Notes under the pieces: generated by a model
Database searches by the model: none
What the model was told of the DNA's origin: nothing
What the model saw: the letters and a program-made list of their open reading frames with translations, nothing else
Origin: Aliivibrio sifiae
Lineage (GTDB): Bacteria; Pseudomonadota; Gammaproteobacteria; Enterobacterales; Vibrionaceae
DNA length: 64,000 bases
Direction of reading: 5' to 3'
Assembly (NCBI RefSeq): GCF_002954705.1
Contig: NZ_MSCO01000001.1
Span: 1,155,493-1,219,492, forward strand
Shown: in pieces, positions 8,659-17,659 of the stretch
How positions within the stretch are numbered: the first letter of the stretch is position 1
Layout of the letters: every line of letters begins with the position of its first letter
Made by a program: the position numbers and the translations under genes

Positions 8659-10125
8659 TTAAGATTGTAGACTTTCTTCTTCTGAATCAATTTCACCTTT
8701 GCCTTTTGATTTCACAATAATCAAACCAGCAATTACAAATGCAGAGACTACACCTACAATGGTCGATAGTGTCATCGGTAAGCCAAAACCAAGCTGACTG
8801 TTATTTAAGATGAATGTGATACATACGCTTGTCATAAATACAGCAGGTATTGTTGCAACCCAATGTAGCTTGTTGTGACGAAGTAGATAAGCAGACGCTG
8901 TCCATAACATCATGACCGCTGTTGTTTGGTTAGCAAAACCAAAGTAGCGCCAGATAATACCGAAATCTACTTGAGTTAAGATACCACCTAGAACGAACAG
9001 TGGAAGCGCCATAAGTAGACGGTTACGTAGTGTTTTTTGTTCCATGTTGAAGTATTCAGCAAGGATTAAACGGCTTGAACGGAATGCAGTATCACCAGAA
9101 GTAATCGGTAGAATAACTACACCTAAGAACGCTAGGATGCCACCAAATGTACCTAAAAGACCGAATGATGATGCGTAAACTACGTTACCTGGACCACCGT
9201 TTGCAACCGCTGCTTGAAGTGCTTCAATACCATCAAAGAAAGACAGGGCAATAGCACACCAGATCAGTGCGATAATACCTTCACCAATCATTGCGCCGTA
9301 GAATACAAAACGACCATTCTTTTCATTTTCCATACAACGCGCCATTAAAGGTGATTGTGTTGCGTGGAAACCAGAGATCGCGCCACAAGCGATAGTGATA
9401 AATAGTGCCGGCCACAATGGTAAGTCGTTCGGATTCATGTTGGTGAACATTTCACTAGGCTCATAACCGCCAAGTACTGAATGGTCACTCGATAGTGCGA
9501 TTGCTGAAATCAAGCCAACAGACATGAATATTAGTAGAGCACCAAATAGCGGGTAGAAACGTCCGATAATTTTATCAACAGGTACAATTGTCGCTAAGAT
9601 GTAATAACCAAAAATGATAACAACCATCGCCGTCATTGTGATGCCTAGATCAAATTGGTCATTCATTAGGTTAGTTAACATACTTGCAGGTGCTGATACA
9701 AATACCACACCAACAAGAAGCAATAGAACAATCGCGAACACGTTCATGAAGTGCTTTGCACCATTGCCTAGGTACTTACCTGTAATAGTAGGAACAGAGG
9801 CTCCACCATTACGGACAGACAGCATTCCTGAGAAATAATCGTGTACCGCACCTGCAAAAATACAACCAAGTACAATCCATAACATAGCTGCAGGGCCGTA
9901 AAGGGCACCCATGATTGGGCCAAAAATTGGGCCGACGCCTGCAATGTTAAGAAGTTGAACTAGGTATACTTTTGGTGTCGACATTGGAACAAAATCTACG
10001 CCATCTGTTTTTGTGTGAGCGGGAGTTTTTCTGTCTTCTTTAATACCAAAGACTTTTTCAATAAATGCACCATAGATGAAGTAACCACCGATAAGCGCAG
10101 CAACACAGGTTAGAAACCAAACCAT
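8659..10125 (-). CDS. CstA-family (carbon starvation) transporter, probable pyruvate transporter
   Basis: This multi-spanning inner-membrane protein belongs to the CstA/BtsT peptide-or-pyruvate transporter family. Visible signatures are NIAGVGPIFGPIMGALYGP (about residues 60-79), AGAVHDYFSGM and GAISGFHATQSPLMAR. At 488 residues it is the short form; E. coli CstA and BtsT are about 700. The neighbouring LytTR/LytS pair and the BtsR-like repeats in its promoter region argue for pyruvate uptake controlled by BtsS/BtsR. Family membership is clear. The substrate is inferred from context. Confidence 0.85.
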   Translation of the reverse strand: MVWFLTCVAALIGGYFIYGAFIEKVFGIKEDRKTPAHTKTDGVDFVPMSTPKVYLVQLLNIAGVGPIFGPIMGALYGPAAMLWIVLGCIFAGAVHDYFSGMLSVRNGGASVPTITGKYLGNGAKHFMNVFAIVLLLLVGVVFVSAPASMLTNLMNDQFDLGITMTAMVVIIFGYYILATIVPVDKIIGRFYPLFGALLIFMSVGLISAIALSSDHSVLGGYEPSEMFTNMNPNDLPLWPALFITIACGAISGFHATQSPLMARCMENEKNGRFVFYGAMIGEGIIALIWCAIALSFFDGIEALQAAVANGGPGNVVYASSFGLLGTFGGILAFLGVVILPITSGDTAFRSSRLILAEYFNMEQKTLRNRLLMALPLFVLGGILTQVDFGIIWRYFGFANQTTAVMMLWTASAYLLRHNKLHWVATIPAVFMTSVCITFILNNSQLGFGLPMTLSTIVGVVSAFVIAGLIIVKSKGKGEIDSEEESLQS

Positions 10126-10238
10126 AATTTATTCCTTGTTTGAATTACGAATTAAATAGGTAAATTAATATGTTGGTTATCATACTGATGGGCGTAAAGA
10201 GTTCACGCCCAAAAAAAGTGAGTGGTTGTGATAAGAGG

Positions 10239-10287
10239 CTAAGCGGTATTATTTAATGTTAAGTGGTTTTGAACAAAATTAAGTGGT
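10239..10287 (-). promoter_or_regulatory. BtsR-type operator array upstream of the transporter
   Basis: Three direct repeats occur exactly 20 bases apart. On the reverse strand they read ACCGCTTAG (10239-10247), ACCACTTAA (10259-10267) and ACCACTTAA (10279-10287). A weaker fourth copy, ACCACTCAC, lies at 10218-10226. E. coli BtsR (YehT) binds tandem ACC(A/G)CT-type repeats about 21 bases apart in front of btsT, so this is a good candidate for the activator site. It sits 114-162 bases before the transporter start. Confidence 0.75.
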
Positions 10288-10306
10288 TTGTATTAATAAA
10301 TTAAAA

Positions 10307-11023
10307 CTAACTCTGAATACCCAGCCGTTCTTTAATTTCCTTTAGGTAACGCCGACTTACTTGAGCTATATGGCCACTTTGTGTGAGAATTTCACTGGTG
10401 CCATTATCGTGTAATTTAATCTCTCGTATAAAATGAGGGTTTATCAAAAATTGACGATGACAGCGAATGAGTGGCGTTTTCTCTTCCAGTACTTTCAAAG
10501 TAAGCTGAGTACAGGCTTTTTCTGATTTGGTTGCTAACTCAACGCCTGAAGCTTGAATACTGGCAACTTCAATCTCTTGAGAAGGCAATAGAAGAATGCG
10601 GTTGTGGCCAGAGCATGGGATAAGTTCAATTTTAGTTTGAGTGATAGGTGTAAGATCGAGTTTGGTTTCTAGGGCCAATAAACGTTTTACGGTTTTTTTA
10701 AGGCGACAAGGCTCAATGGGTTTGAGTAGATAATCAAAAGCGTTATCTTCAAATGCTTTTACTGCAAACTCATCATATGCAGTAACGAAAACTACATTTG
10801 GCATGGTGTCAGGATCAAGCATACTGATCAGTTCTATCCCTGTGATCTTAGGCATTTGAATATCAAGAAATACCACATCAGGCTTTAGTTGATTGATCTG
10901 CTTTAGCCCGTCAATCGCATTACCACATTCAGCAATAACTTCAATGTGACCAATTTCATTTAATTGTTCTATTAATTCTTCACGAGCAAATAGTTCGTCG
11001 TCAATCACAATGGCTTTAAGCAT
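10307..11023 (-). CDS. btsR: LytTR-family response regulator, BtsR/YehT-like
   Basis: This 238-residue two-component response regulator has an N-terminal receiver domain with the acidic pair DD (8-9), the phospho-acceptor Asp54 in VVFLDIQMP, and the conserved Lys near 102 (LLKPIEP). The C-terminal half is a LytTR DNA-binding domain (LIRCHRQFLINPHFI near 185-199). Its start overlaps the end of the kinase gene by 8 bases, so the two are translationally coupled. The downstream transporter carries repeats matching the known BtsR motif. The BtsR call rests on the domain pair, the gene order and the operator. Confidence 0.88.
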   Translation of the reverse strand: MLKAIVIDDELFAREELIEQLNEIGHIEVIAECGNAIDGLKQINQLKPDVVFLDIQMPKITGIELISMLDPDTMPNVVFVTAYDEFAVKAFEDNAFDYLLKPIEPCRLKKTVKRLLALETKLDLTPITQTKIELIPCSGHNRILLLPSQEIEVASIQASGVELATKSEKACTQLTLKVLEEKTPLIRCHRQFLINPHFIREIKLHDNGTSEILTQSGHIAQVSRRYLKEIKERLGIQS

Positions 11024-12698
11024 TATTTATTGTCTCTAGTGGTAAATGTATAGTGGCTTTTGTTTGTTGATTTTCTATACAAGATAGAGTTAATCCAAAC
11101 GTATCACCAAATTGATTTTTTAAGCGTTTATCTACAATGGTTGTACCTAATCCATCGCTGTTTTCTTGTTCTATATACAGACCAGCATTATCTATTACCT
11201 CTAAAATCACTTGATGATGTGAGAGGTAAGCTTTAATTGTTATTTCACCAGCTTCAAACATATTAGAGGTTCCATGCTTAATCGCATTTTCAACAAGAGG
11301 TTGCAAAGTGAAAGTTGGCAGTTGTAATGAATACAAACGCTCATCAATATCCATGTTAACGGTTAGCCTATCAGCAAAGCGTGCCAATTCTATTTCTAAA
11401 TAGGATTGTACGTGATGTAGCTCTTCTTTTAGGGTGACTTGCTCAAAGTTCTGTTTTAAATTTCGACGGAAAAATTGCGATAAATGCTGGATTAGCTCTC
11501 TTGCGCGGTTTGGATCTCGACGAATAACAGCACTGATAGTGTTTAGTGCATTAAATAAAAAATGAGGATTTACCTGAGCTTGTAATAAGCGTAATTCGGC
11601 TTGAGTTAGTAGTGTTTGTTGTTGTAAATAACGGCCAGTTAAAATCTGGTTAGAGAGTAACTTAGCAATGCCTTCTCCTAATGTTAGGTTGATATAGGAA
11701 AATAATTTCCGTTTGGGCTCATACAGTTTAATGGTGCCAATCACCTCATTATTTGCTCCAATAAGTGGAATAACCAGTGCAGAACCCAGTTTACATTTAT
11801 CATCAATTGAGCATTGATAAGGGAATTCATCTCCATCTATATACATTACTTTGCTCTGTGTTATTGCCTCTCTGGTGTAATCCGATGCGATAGGGGTACC
11901 TGGTAGGTGATGATCATCTCCAATACCAATAAAGGCTAATATTTTCTCTTTATCGGTAATAGAAACGGCACCAACACCTGTCTCTTCATAGATAATTTTT
12001 GCTATTTGCTCACTGTTTTCTTGGTTGAATCCTTGGCTTAATATTCCGACAGAGCGTTGAGCAATATTCAGAGCTTTATTTGAGAATGCAGCAGAATATT
12101 TTTCATAGATGGCTTTTCTATCTTGGATAATACTCATGAACATAGCAGCACCTATGGAGTTAGCAACAACCATAGGTAAAACAATAGAAGAGACAAGATC
12201 GTAAGCTTGATCGAAAGGTTGTGCGACGACCAGAATGATTGTCATCTGCAGTAGTTCGGCGATAAATGCAATCATAAGAACCGTTCTTGGTCTAAATAAT
12301 TGTTCTATATGATTTTTTCTTAAAAAATACAAGTGGAACAATCCACCTAAAAGACCTTCTGCAGTTGTTGATATTGCACATGCGAGATCGGTAAACCCTC
12401 CCATTGAATAACGATGTAATCCACCCGTTAGACCGACAAAAAAACCGACTAAAGGCCCACCAAGAACGCCCCCCATTACAGCACCAATAGCTCGAGTGTT
12501 TGCAATTGCATCTTGAATCGCAAGGCCAAAATACGTTCCGAGAATACAGAAGCCAGAAAAGATAATATAGCAAAGGAAACGGTGACTCCAACGCCCTGAA
12601 ATAGTCGTAATAGGAAGAAATAAGGGAGTTTTACTTAATAGATAAGCCAATACGAGGTAAACGCTTAATTGCTGTAGTAGGGAAAAGACCAGTTCCAT
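11016..12698 (-). CDS. btsS: LytS-type sensor histidine kinase, BtsS/YehU-like
   Basis: A 560-residue membrane sensor kinase, first in its operon. Residues about 1-195 form a 5TM-LYT membrane sensor with glycine-rich loops. A GAF-like region spans about 215-345. The His-kinase motif NPHFLFNALN near residue 377 carries the phosphorylated His, and the ATPase domain follows (LVENAIKHG, then DNAGL). This architecture is that of BtsS, which binds extracellular pyruvate in E. coli. It overlaps the response regulator gene. The pyruvate ligand is inferred from the family and the adjacent transporter. Confidence 0.88.
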   Translation of the reverse strand: MELVFSLLQQLSVYLVLAYLLSKTPLFLPITTISGRWSHRFLCYIIFSGFCILGTYFGLAIQDAIANTRAIGAVMGGVLGGPLVGFFVGLTGGLHRYSMGGFTDLACAISTTAEGLLGGLFHLYFLRKNHIEQLFRPRTVLMIAFIAELLQMTIILVVAQPFDQAYDLVSSIVLPMVVANSIGAAMFMSIIQDRKAIYEKYSAAFSNKALNIAQRSVGILSQGFNQENSEQIAKIIYEETGVGAVSITDKEKILAFIGIGDDHHLPGTPIASDYTREAITQSKVMYIDGDEFPYQCSIDDKCKLGSALVIPLIGANNEVIGTIKLYEPKRKLFSYINLTLGEGIAKLLSNQILTGRYLQQQTLLTQAELRLLQAQVNPHFLFNALNTISAVIRRDPNRARELIQHLSQFFRRNLKQNFEQVTLKEELHHVQSYLEIELARFADRLTVNMDIDERLYSLQLPTFTLQPLVENAIKHGTSNMFEAGEITIKAYLSHHQVILEVIDNAGLYIEQENSDGLGTTIVDKRLKNQFGDTFGLTLSCIENQQTKATIHLPLETINNA

Positions 12699-12940
12699 GG
12701 AGGTTCTCTATAAATAAAGCAGATTATCTAGTGTAATCGTAAATGTGTAGAGAGTCTAAAAGAGAAGATAAAAAAACAAGATTTGTTGTTATTAATGGAT
12801 AATAAAGTGACTCAACTTTAGGAATGCTATAAATGAAATGTAAGATTCCATAATTGGTAGTTGTGATATTCAACGCGCGTAAATAGAATGCGCGTCCTAA
12901 ACACTTTTTTAATCATTACACTTTTTTTTGAGGCTCCGGC

Positions 12941-13531
12941 ATGTCAAGCAAACTTGCAAATCCAGCACCATTAGGCCTAATGGCTTTTGGTATGACAACT
13001 GTGCTACTAAACCTACATAATGCAGGTTTCTTTCCATTAAATACTGCTATTTTATCTATGGGTATTTTTTACGGTGGTATCGCGCAAGTAATTGCAGGCA
13101 TCATGGAGTATAAAAAGGGTAATACGTTTGGTACTACAGCGTTTACTTCTTACGGTTTCTTCTGGTTATCTCTTGTTGGTTTAATCCTTATGCCTGAAAT
13201 GGGTCTTGGTCAAGCAACATCAGCTGTATTCATGGGTTGGTACTTAGCAATGTGGGGCGTTCTAACGTTCTTCTTGTTCTTAGGTACATTTAACTACCCA
13301 CGTGCTAAACAAGTGGTATTTGGTACATTAACTATTTTATTCGCATTGCTTTCAGCTCGCGATTTCACAGGTAGCGTATTCATTGGTCACATGGCTGGTT
13401 ACGTTGGTCTGTTCTGTGGTTTTAGTGCAATGTACTTCTCTATGGCTCAAGTAATTAATGGTGAATACGGTCGTACTGTATTACCTGTTGGTGAAATGAA
13501 AGCTAAAGAAGCAGCAACAGTTACTGCATAG
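12941..13531 (+). CDS. satP: SatP/YaaH-family acetate (succinate) transporter
   Basis: This 196-residue membrane protein of the GPR1/FUN34/YaaH family has six hydrophobic segments and the family N-terminal motif NPAPLGLMAFGMTT (residues 7-20). The family takes up acetate and succinate with protons. GAGGC precedes the ATG. The gene is divergent from btsS-btsR, so a pyruvate sensor system and an acetate transporter lie side by side, both concerned with overflow carbon. A bidirectional terminator follows. Confidence 0.9.
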   Translation: MSSKLANPAPLGLMAFGMTTVLLNLHNAGFFPLNTAILSMGIFYGGIAQVIAGIMEYKKGNTFGTTAFTSYGFFWLSLVGLILMPEMGLGQATSAVFMGWYLAMWGVLTFFLFLGTFNYPRAKQVVFGTLTILFALLSARDFTGSVFIGHMAGYVGLFCGFSAMYFSMAQVINGEYGRTVLPVGEMKAKEAATVTA

Positions 13532-13555
13532 TTTTCTAATAAAAAACGAATGTAA

Positions 13556-13593
13556 AAAAGCGGCTCACTAAATACTAGTGAGCCGCTTTTTTT
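13556..13593. terminator. Bidirectional terminator after satP
   Basis: A 13-bp stem AAGCGGCTCACTA with its complement around a 5-base loop, flanked by A-rich and T-rich tracts. It serves satP and the converging small gene. Confidence 0.92.
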
Positions 13594-13618
13594 ATTATGG
13601 AATAAAAGAGAATCAATA

Positions 13619-13780
13619 TTATTGATTGAGCCCCATTAATGCTTCTTGAGTCTCTAGAATTTGAGTTTCTAAATCAGTAGAAGAATGAATGCCTAGCTGC
13701 TTTTGAGCCTCTTCTTTTGATAACCCCAAATGGCAACAAAGCATATCAATTGCCATCAAATAAGTTTCTTTTTCAGTCAT
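13619..13780 (-). CDS. Small 53-residue hypothetical protein
   Basis: The reverse strand has an ATG at 13780 preceded by AAGGA at an ideal 8-base distance, a 53-codon frame and a TAA just before the satP terminator. The product (MTEKETYLMAIDMLCCHLG...) is acidic and helical with a Cys pair at 15-16 and no signal peptide. I do not recognise a family. The good ribosome site and convergent placement make it a credible small gene. Confidence 0.6.
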   Translation of the reverse strand: MTEKETYLMAIDMLCCHLGLSKEEAQKQLGIHSSTDLETQILETQEALMGLNQ

Positions 13781-14083
13781 GTTAAATCCTTGAACATTGC
13801 TTACTTTAAATCATTAAAACCAAGGTAAAGCTAAACCGTGTATATCGCAATACGACCAAAGTCTAACTATTGAGGTGGTTTAACGAGCGTGTAAGATGAA
13901 AAAGTAATTAATAAAGGTAAATAGATACTAAGAAAGTGTATCAAAGTACGTCAACCCCTTGTATTTGAATTAAATGACACTATCTTATGCTTATATCCAA
14001 AGTGTGTGCTTTGCACTTATGGTATCTACTCAACAAAATACAATAAATGAGTAGAATTTATTAATATATTGGAGAAACAATAA

Positions 14084-14959
14084 ATGAAGCGTATTGCGCT
14101 GTTTTTAGCAACAAACTTAGCGGTAATGATCGTATTCAGCATTGTGTTGAATATTGTTTATGCGGTTACGGGGATTCAACAAGGTAGCCTATCAGGCTTA
14201 CTAGTTATGGCAGTATTGTTTGGTTTTGGTGGCTCATTAGTGTCTTTAATGATGTCAAAATCAATGGCGTTACGTTCTGTTGGTGGTGAAGTAATAGAGC
14301 AACCACGTAACGAGACAGAACATTGGTTATTAGAAACGGTTTCACGTCAGGCTCAACAAGTTGGTATTGGTATGCCAACGGTTGCTATTTATGATTCACC
14401 AGATATGAATGCTTTTGCTACTGGTGCTAAGCGTGATGACTCATTGGTCGCTGTATCTACTGGTTTACTTCACAGCATGACTCGTGATGAAGCTGAAGCG
14501 GTTCTTGCTCATGAAGTGAGCCATATTGCAAATGGCGATATGATTACAATGACGTTAATGCAAGGTGTTGTGAATACGTTTGTTATTTTCTTATCTCGAA
14601 TGATTGCAAATGCAGTAAGTGGCTTTACATCAAGTGATGAAGAAGGTGAGGGGGAAGGCGGTAGCTTTATGACTTACTTTATTGTATCGACTATTCTTGA
14701 GATTGCGTTTGGTTTCTTAGCAAGCTTCTTAACAATGTGGTTTAGCCGCCATCGTGAATTTTATGCCGATGCAGGTGCAGCACAGCTTGTTGGTAAAGAG
14801 AAAATGATTGCAGCATTAGAGCGTTTACGTACAGGTCAAGAGTCTCAGTTAGAAGGTTCTATGATGGCTTTTGGTATTAATGGTAAGCACACGTTAATGG
14901 AATTATTAATGAGTCACCCGCCATTAGATAAGCGTATTAATGCATTACGCCAAATGTAA
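14084..14959 (+). CDS. htpX: Membrane zinc metalloprotease HtpX
   Basis: HtpX is an inner-membrane M48 protease that degrades misfolded membrane proteins. At 291 residues it has the family length. Two N-terminal membrane segments (about 5-25 and 35-55) precede the zinc motif HEVSH (143-147). The third ligand is the Glu near 225 in [11 protein letters not shown]. Two further hydrophobic segments lie between them. GGAGAAAC supports the ATG. It is a monocistronic gene with its own terminator. In enterobacteria it is controlled by CpxR, but I see no clear site here. Confidence 0.95.
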   Translation: MKRIALFLATNLAVMIVFSIVLNIVYAVTGIQQGSLSGLLVMAVLFGFGGSLVSLMMSKSMALRSVGGEVIEQPRNETEHWLLETVSRQAQQVGIGMPTVAIYDSPDMNAFATGAKRDDSLVAVSTGLLHSMTRDEAEAVLAHEVSHIANGDMITMTLMQGVVNTFVIFLSRMIANAVSGFTSSDEEGEGEGGSFMTYFIVSTILEIAFGFLASFLTMWFSRHREFYADAGAAQLVGKEKMIAALERLRTGQESQLEGSMMAFGINGKHTLMELLMSHPPLDKRINALRQM

Positions 14960-14986
14960 TTAAGCAAGATTACAAGTAATTCAACA

Positions 14987-15015
14987 AACCCGAGATAATT
15001 CTCGGGTTTTTTTAT
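14987..15015 (+). terminator. Terminator after htpX
   Basis: AACCCGAGA pairs with TCTCGGGTT around a 4-base loop, followed by a T-tract. Confidence 0.9.
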
Positions 15016-15101
15016 GTTTAGAGATCACATAAATCTTTTACCTATACGCATTACGAGTTATAGTCTGCCCCTAATTTAAATTAAGCTATTTAGGATTTAC
15101 C

Positions 15102-15587
15102 TTGACTAATAACGACGTTCTACGACGCATTCGCTATACTTTTGATTTTGACGATACAAAAATGATCGCACTGTTTGGTGCAGCTGATCTTAAAGTAACT
15201 CGTGAAGAAGTATGTAACTGGTTAAAAGCGGATGACGATAAAGACTATAAAAGTTGTCAAGATGTTCAATTAGCAACGTTTTTAAATGGTTTAATTAATG
15301 ATCGTCGTGGTAAGCGTGAAGGCGAGCAACCAAAGCCTGAAGAAAAACTAACGAACAACATCATTCTTAAAAAATTACAAATTGCTTTGAACTTAAAAGC
15401 AGATGATGTTTTAGACTTAATGAAGTTAGTAAACTTCCGTCTAAGCAAGCACGAACTGAGTGCATTTTTCCGTAAGCCAGATCATAAGCACTACCGTATT
15501 TGTAAAGACCAAGTTTTACGTAACTTTTTACAAGGCGTGCAACAAGATTTACGTGGTGAAGAAGCAGTAGAAAACGAAAGCGAGTAA
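15102..15587 (+). CDS. yehS: DUF1456 family protein YehS
   Basis: The 161-residue cytosolic protein consists of two repeated DUF1456 modules (about 1-70 and 84-155), each beginning NNxxLrxirxxx and containing an RxxHYR/KxYKxC-type segment (KDYKSCQD, then KHYRICKD). The function is unknown in all species. The start is a TTG codon eight bases after TAGGATT; no ATG lies nearby in frame, and homologues begin with MTNNDVLRR-like sequence. A terminator follows closely. Confidence 0.88.
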   Translation: MTNNDVLRRIRYTFDFDDTKMIALFGAADLKVTREEVCNWLKADDDKDYKSCQDVQLATFLNGLINDRRGKREGEQPKPEEKLTNNIILKKLQIALNLKADDVLDLMKLVNFRLSKHELSAFFRKPDHKHYRICKDQVLRNFLQGVQQDLRGEEAVENESE

Positions 15588-15610
15588 GCTTTTTCTTCAT
15601 TATTAATAAA

Positions 15611-15647
15611 AAACCACGATCATTATTTAATGAGTCGTGGTTTTTTT
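15611..15647 (+). terminator. Terminator after yehS
   Basis: AAACCACGA pairs with TCGTGGTTT around a 15-base loop, followed by T residues. Confidence 0.85.
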
Positions 15648-15668
15648 GTATTGGGTAATTATATAGTA

Positions 15669-15730
15669 ATATCAATCACAGTAAGTATTTTAACCAACTA
15701 GGATGAACAGTTATTTACTACGATTGGTAT
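15669..15730. repeat. Short copy of a MITE-like interspersed repeat
   Basis: This 62-base element has the ends ATATCAATCACAGTAAGTA and TTACTACGATTGGTAT, which are imperfect inverted repeats. It shares both ends and the internal TTTTAACCA-CTAGGATGA segment with the 162-base element at 36002-36163. It looks like an internal deletion derivative of it. Confidence 0.8.
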
Positions 15731-15749
15731 AAGTAATGTTGTGGTTAAG

Positions 15750-16262
15750 TTAGAAGCTCCATTGCATACTCATTACAAGGATACCAGGAAGAATAAAACC
15801 AGCCTCAACCCCAAAATAGTCAGTTAGATTGTATTGCGCGGCATGGTAGATATAAGGTGCAAATGCAACGCCGAATTTCTCTTTTGAAGTTTTATAAATC
15901 CCTCCATCACCACAGTTTTCAAACGCATCAACAAAGAACTCACCTGCATAAGAGTAAACCCCTTTTATAACTACGTTATCACTGACTTGATACCAATCTT
16001 TTCGTACACCAATTAGCATACAACGATTAGCTTGGCTATTTAGAAAAGTACCTAACATAAAACTGTAATCTGAATCTTCAGAAAATTTACGCTCTATAGA
16101 AAAGTATTCATTACCAAAGTATTGATGAGAGTCTGGGTCATAAGGTACCAAGTGATAAAGGAATGACCCCGTATTCATGGAGTAAAGAGAAAGAGATTCA
16201 GCGTTACTTTTAAAAGGTGATAGAAAAAGAAAAAGTAAAGCGGTAAAAAAATAAGGCTTCAT
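15750..16262 (-). CDS. Putative small outer-membrane beta-barrel protein
   Basis: The 170-residue protein starts with a signal peptide (hydrophobic residues 5-16, cleavage near SNAES). The mature part alternates polar and aromatic residues as in short beta strands and ends in WSF, the C-terminal Phe expected of outer-membrane barrels. Two cysteines near 98 and 115 could pair. The length fits an 8-stranded barrel of the PagP/OmpW size class, but I cannot place it in a named family. It stands alone, downstream of the symporter, separated by a terminator. Confidence 0.7.
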   Translation of the reverse strand: MKPYFFTALLFLFLSPFKSNAESLSLYSMNTGSFLYHLVPYDPDSHQYFGNEYFSIERKFSEDSDYSFMLGTFLNSQANRCMLIGVRKDWYQVSDNVVIKGVYSYAGEFFVDAFENCGDGGIYKTSKEKFGVAFAPYIYHAAQYNLTDYFGVEAGFILPGILVMSMQWSF

Positions 16263-16320
16263 AGCTCAAAAGATGTAAAAAAAATGTAGATGTATTATAA
16301 ATGCTTTATGTCTGAATATA

Positions 16321-16350
16321 AAGAGAGAGCATAGGTAGCTCTCTCTTTTT
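16321..16350. terminator. Terminator downstream of the symporter gene
   Basis: AAGAGAGAGC pairs perfectly with GCTCTCTCTT. On the reverse strand it is followed by TATATTC and on the forward strand by TTT. It separates the symporter from the outer-membrane protein gene. Confidence 0.75.
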
Positions 16351-16375
16351 ATTGATATTAATAGTAAATATAGAA

Positions 16376-17659
16376 CTAGCCGTTTACTTTTTCAGTAAAG
16401 ATAGCTTCTTCTGTTGACTCTACTTTACCCACTTCGCCTTCAGATTTAGCAACAATCGTATTTACTGCAGTATCACCAACAACGTTAGAAGAAGTACAGA
16501 ACATATCGTTAATGCGGTCCACAGCAGCAACAATAGCCAAGCCTTCAGGTGGAAGGCCTAGTTGGTGCAAAATAACACCTACCATAACAACACCGCCGCC
16601 AGGAACACCACCTGCACCGATTGATAGCAATAGAATCGTAAAGCCTAACGTGAATAGGTCAGCAGAGTTAATTGGTTGACCAAATGCGTTGGCAACAAAA
16701 ATAGCAGCCAGTGCGATATAAATAGATACACCCGACATGTTCATGGTTGCGCCTAGTGGTACGCCGAAACCTGCAACAGACTTAGATACATTTAGTTTAT
16801 CCGTTAAAGTACGCATTGTTACTGGGATCGTTGCATTTGAACTTGCTGTTGATAGCGAGAATAAAATTTGTTCACGTACCGCACGTAAGAATGTTTTTGG
16901 AGAGATCCCTGTTGTTAAGCCAACCATTATTGGATAGAAAACAAAAATCCAGAAAGCAAGCATTGCAATAACAAGAGCCACATAACCAGCAACAGACATT
17001 AATGTATTTGCGTTTAATGTCGCACCTAATTGAATCATTAGTGCAAATACACCATAAGGCGCAAGACTCATTACTAAGCTGATTAGCTTCATCATGATTT
17101 CATTGGCAACTTTAAATGTTTTAATTGCAGGGCCGCCACGGTGATCAAGCGCTTGAATCGCAAGACCGGTTAGAATAGCCATAAAGATAATTTGTAGCAT
17201 ATCCCCATTAGCGAAAGCTTCTACTGGGTTACTAGGAACGATGTTTGTAATAAGAGAGAAGATATCTGGGGTTTCAGTAGCTTTTAGCTCTACAGAGCCA
17301 GCCACAACAGTACCTGCTAAATTAGCATCAGCACCAGGAGCAAATATCATACCTACAGTTAGTGCTGCAGCAATCGCGATGATGGTGTTAATAAGGTAAA
17401 GAGCAAAAGTTTTACCACCAAGGCGACCAAATGAAGCAATGTCTTTTAGTTCAACGATACCGCAAACGATCGAAACATAAACCAGTGGAACTACGAGTAG
17501 TTTGATCAGTGAAACAAACATCCCGCCAACGCCTTCCGCTGCTCCTAAAAGAAACGAGTCAAAAAACGCAACACCATTAAACATGTATTGAATAGCTGTA
17601 CCGATTAATAGGCCAGCGAATAAACCTATAAAAATTCTACTTGAAAGTGACTTTTTCAT
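16376..17659 (-). CDS. Dicarboxylate/amino acid:cation symporter (DAACS family)
   Basis: This is a sodium- or proton-coupled carrier of the glutamate transporter fold with eight membrane helices and two re-entrant hairpins. The serine-rich hairpin SLSTASSNATIPVTM (near residue 268), the NMSG motif (LGATMNMSG) and the GAGGVPGGGVVM hairpin are all present, as is the late DRINDMFCTSSNVVGD. I start at the ATG at 17659 (MKKSLSSRIF), preceded by GGAGAACAGGT, giving 427 residues. An upstream ATG adds 26 polar residues unlike the family. The substrate (glutamate, aspartate, serine or a dicarboxylate) cannot be read from the sequence. Confidence 0.88.
   Translation of the reverse strand: MKKSLSSRIFIGLFAGLLIGTAIQYMFNGVAFFDSFLLGAAEGVGGMFVSLIKLLVVPLVYVSIVCGIVELKDIASFGRLGGKTFALYLINTIIAIAAALTVGMIFAPGADANLAGTVVAGSVELKATETPDIFSLITNIVPSNPVEAFANGDMLQIIFMAILTGLAIQALDHRGGPAIKTFKVANEIMMKLISLVMSLAPYGVFALMIQLGATLNANTLMSVAGYVALVIAMLAFWIFVFYPIMVGLTTGISPKTFLRAVREQILFSLSTASSNATIPVTMRTLTDKLNVSKSVAGFGVPLGATMNMSGVSIYIALAAIFVANAFGQPINSADLFTLGFTILLLSIGAGGVPGGGVVMVGVILHQLGLPPEGLAIVAAVDRINDMFCTSSNVVGDTAVNTIVAKSEGEVGKVESTEEAIFTEKVNG

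Noticed and set aside
12292-12591. 99-codon Cys/Trp-rich reverse frame inside btsS
   Set aside because: It lies in another frame of the membrane domain of the kinase gene. Its Cys/Trp richness comes from frame-shifted hydrophobic codons.
15367-15675. 102-codon reverse frame over yehS
   Set aside because: It overlaps the conserved second DUF1456 module and the terminator on the opposite strand.
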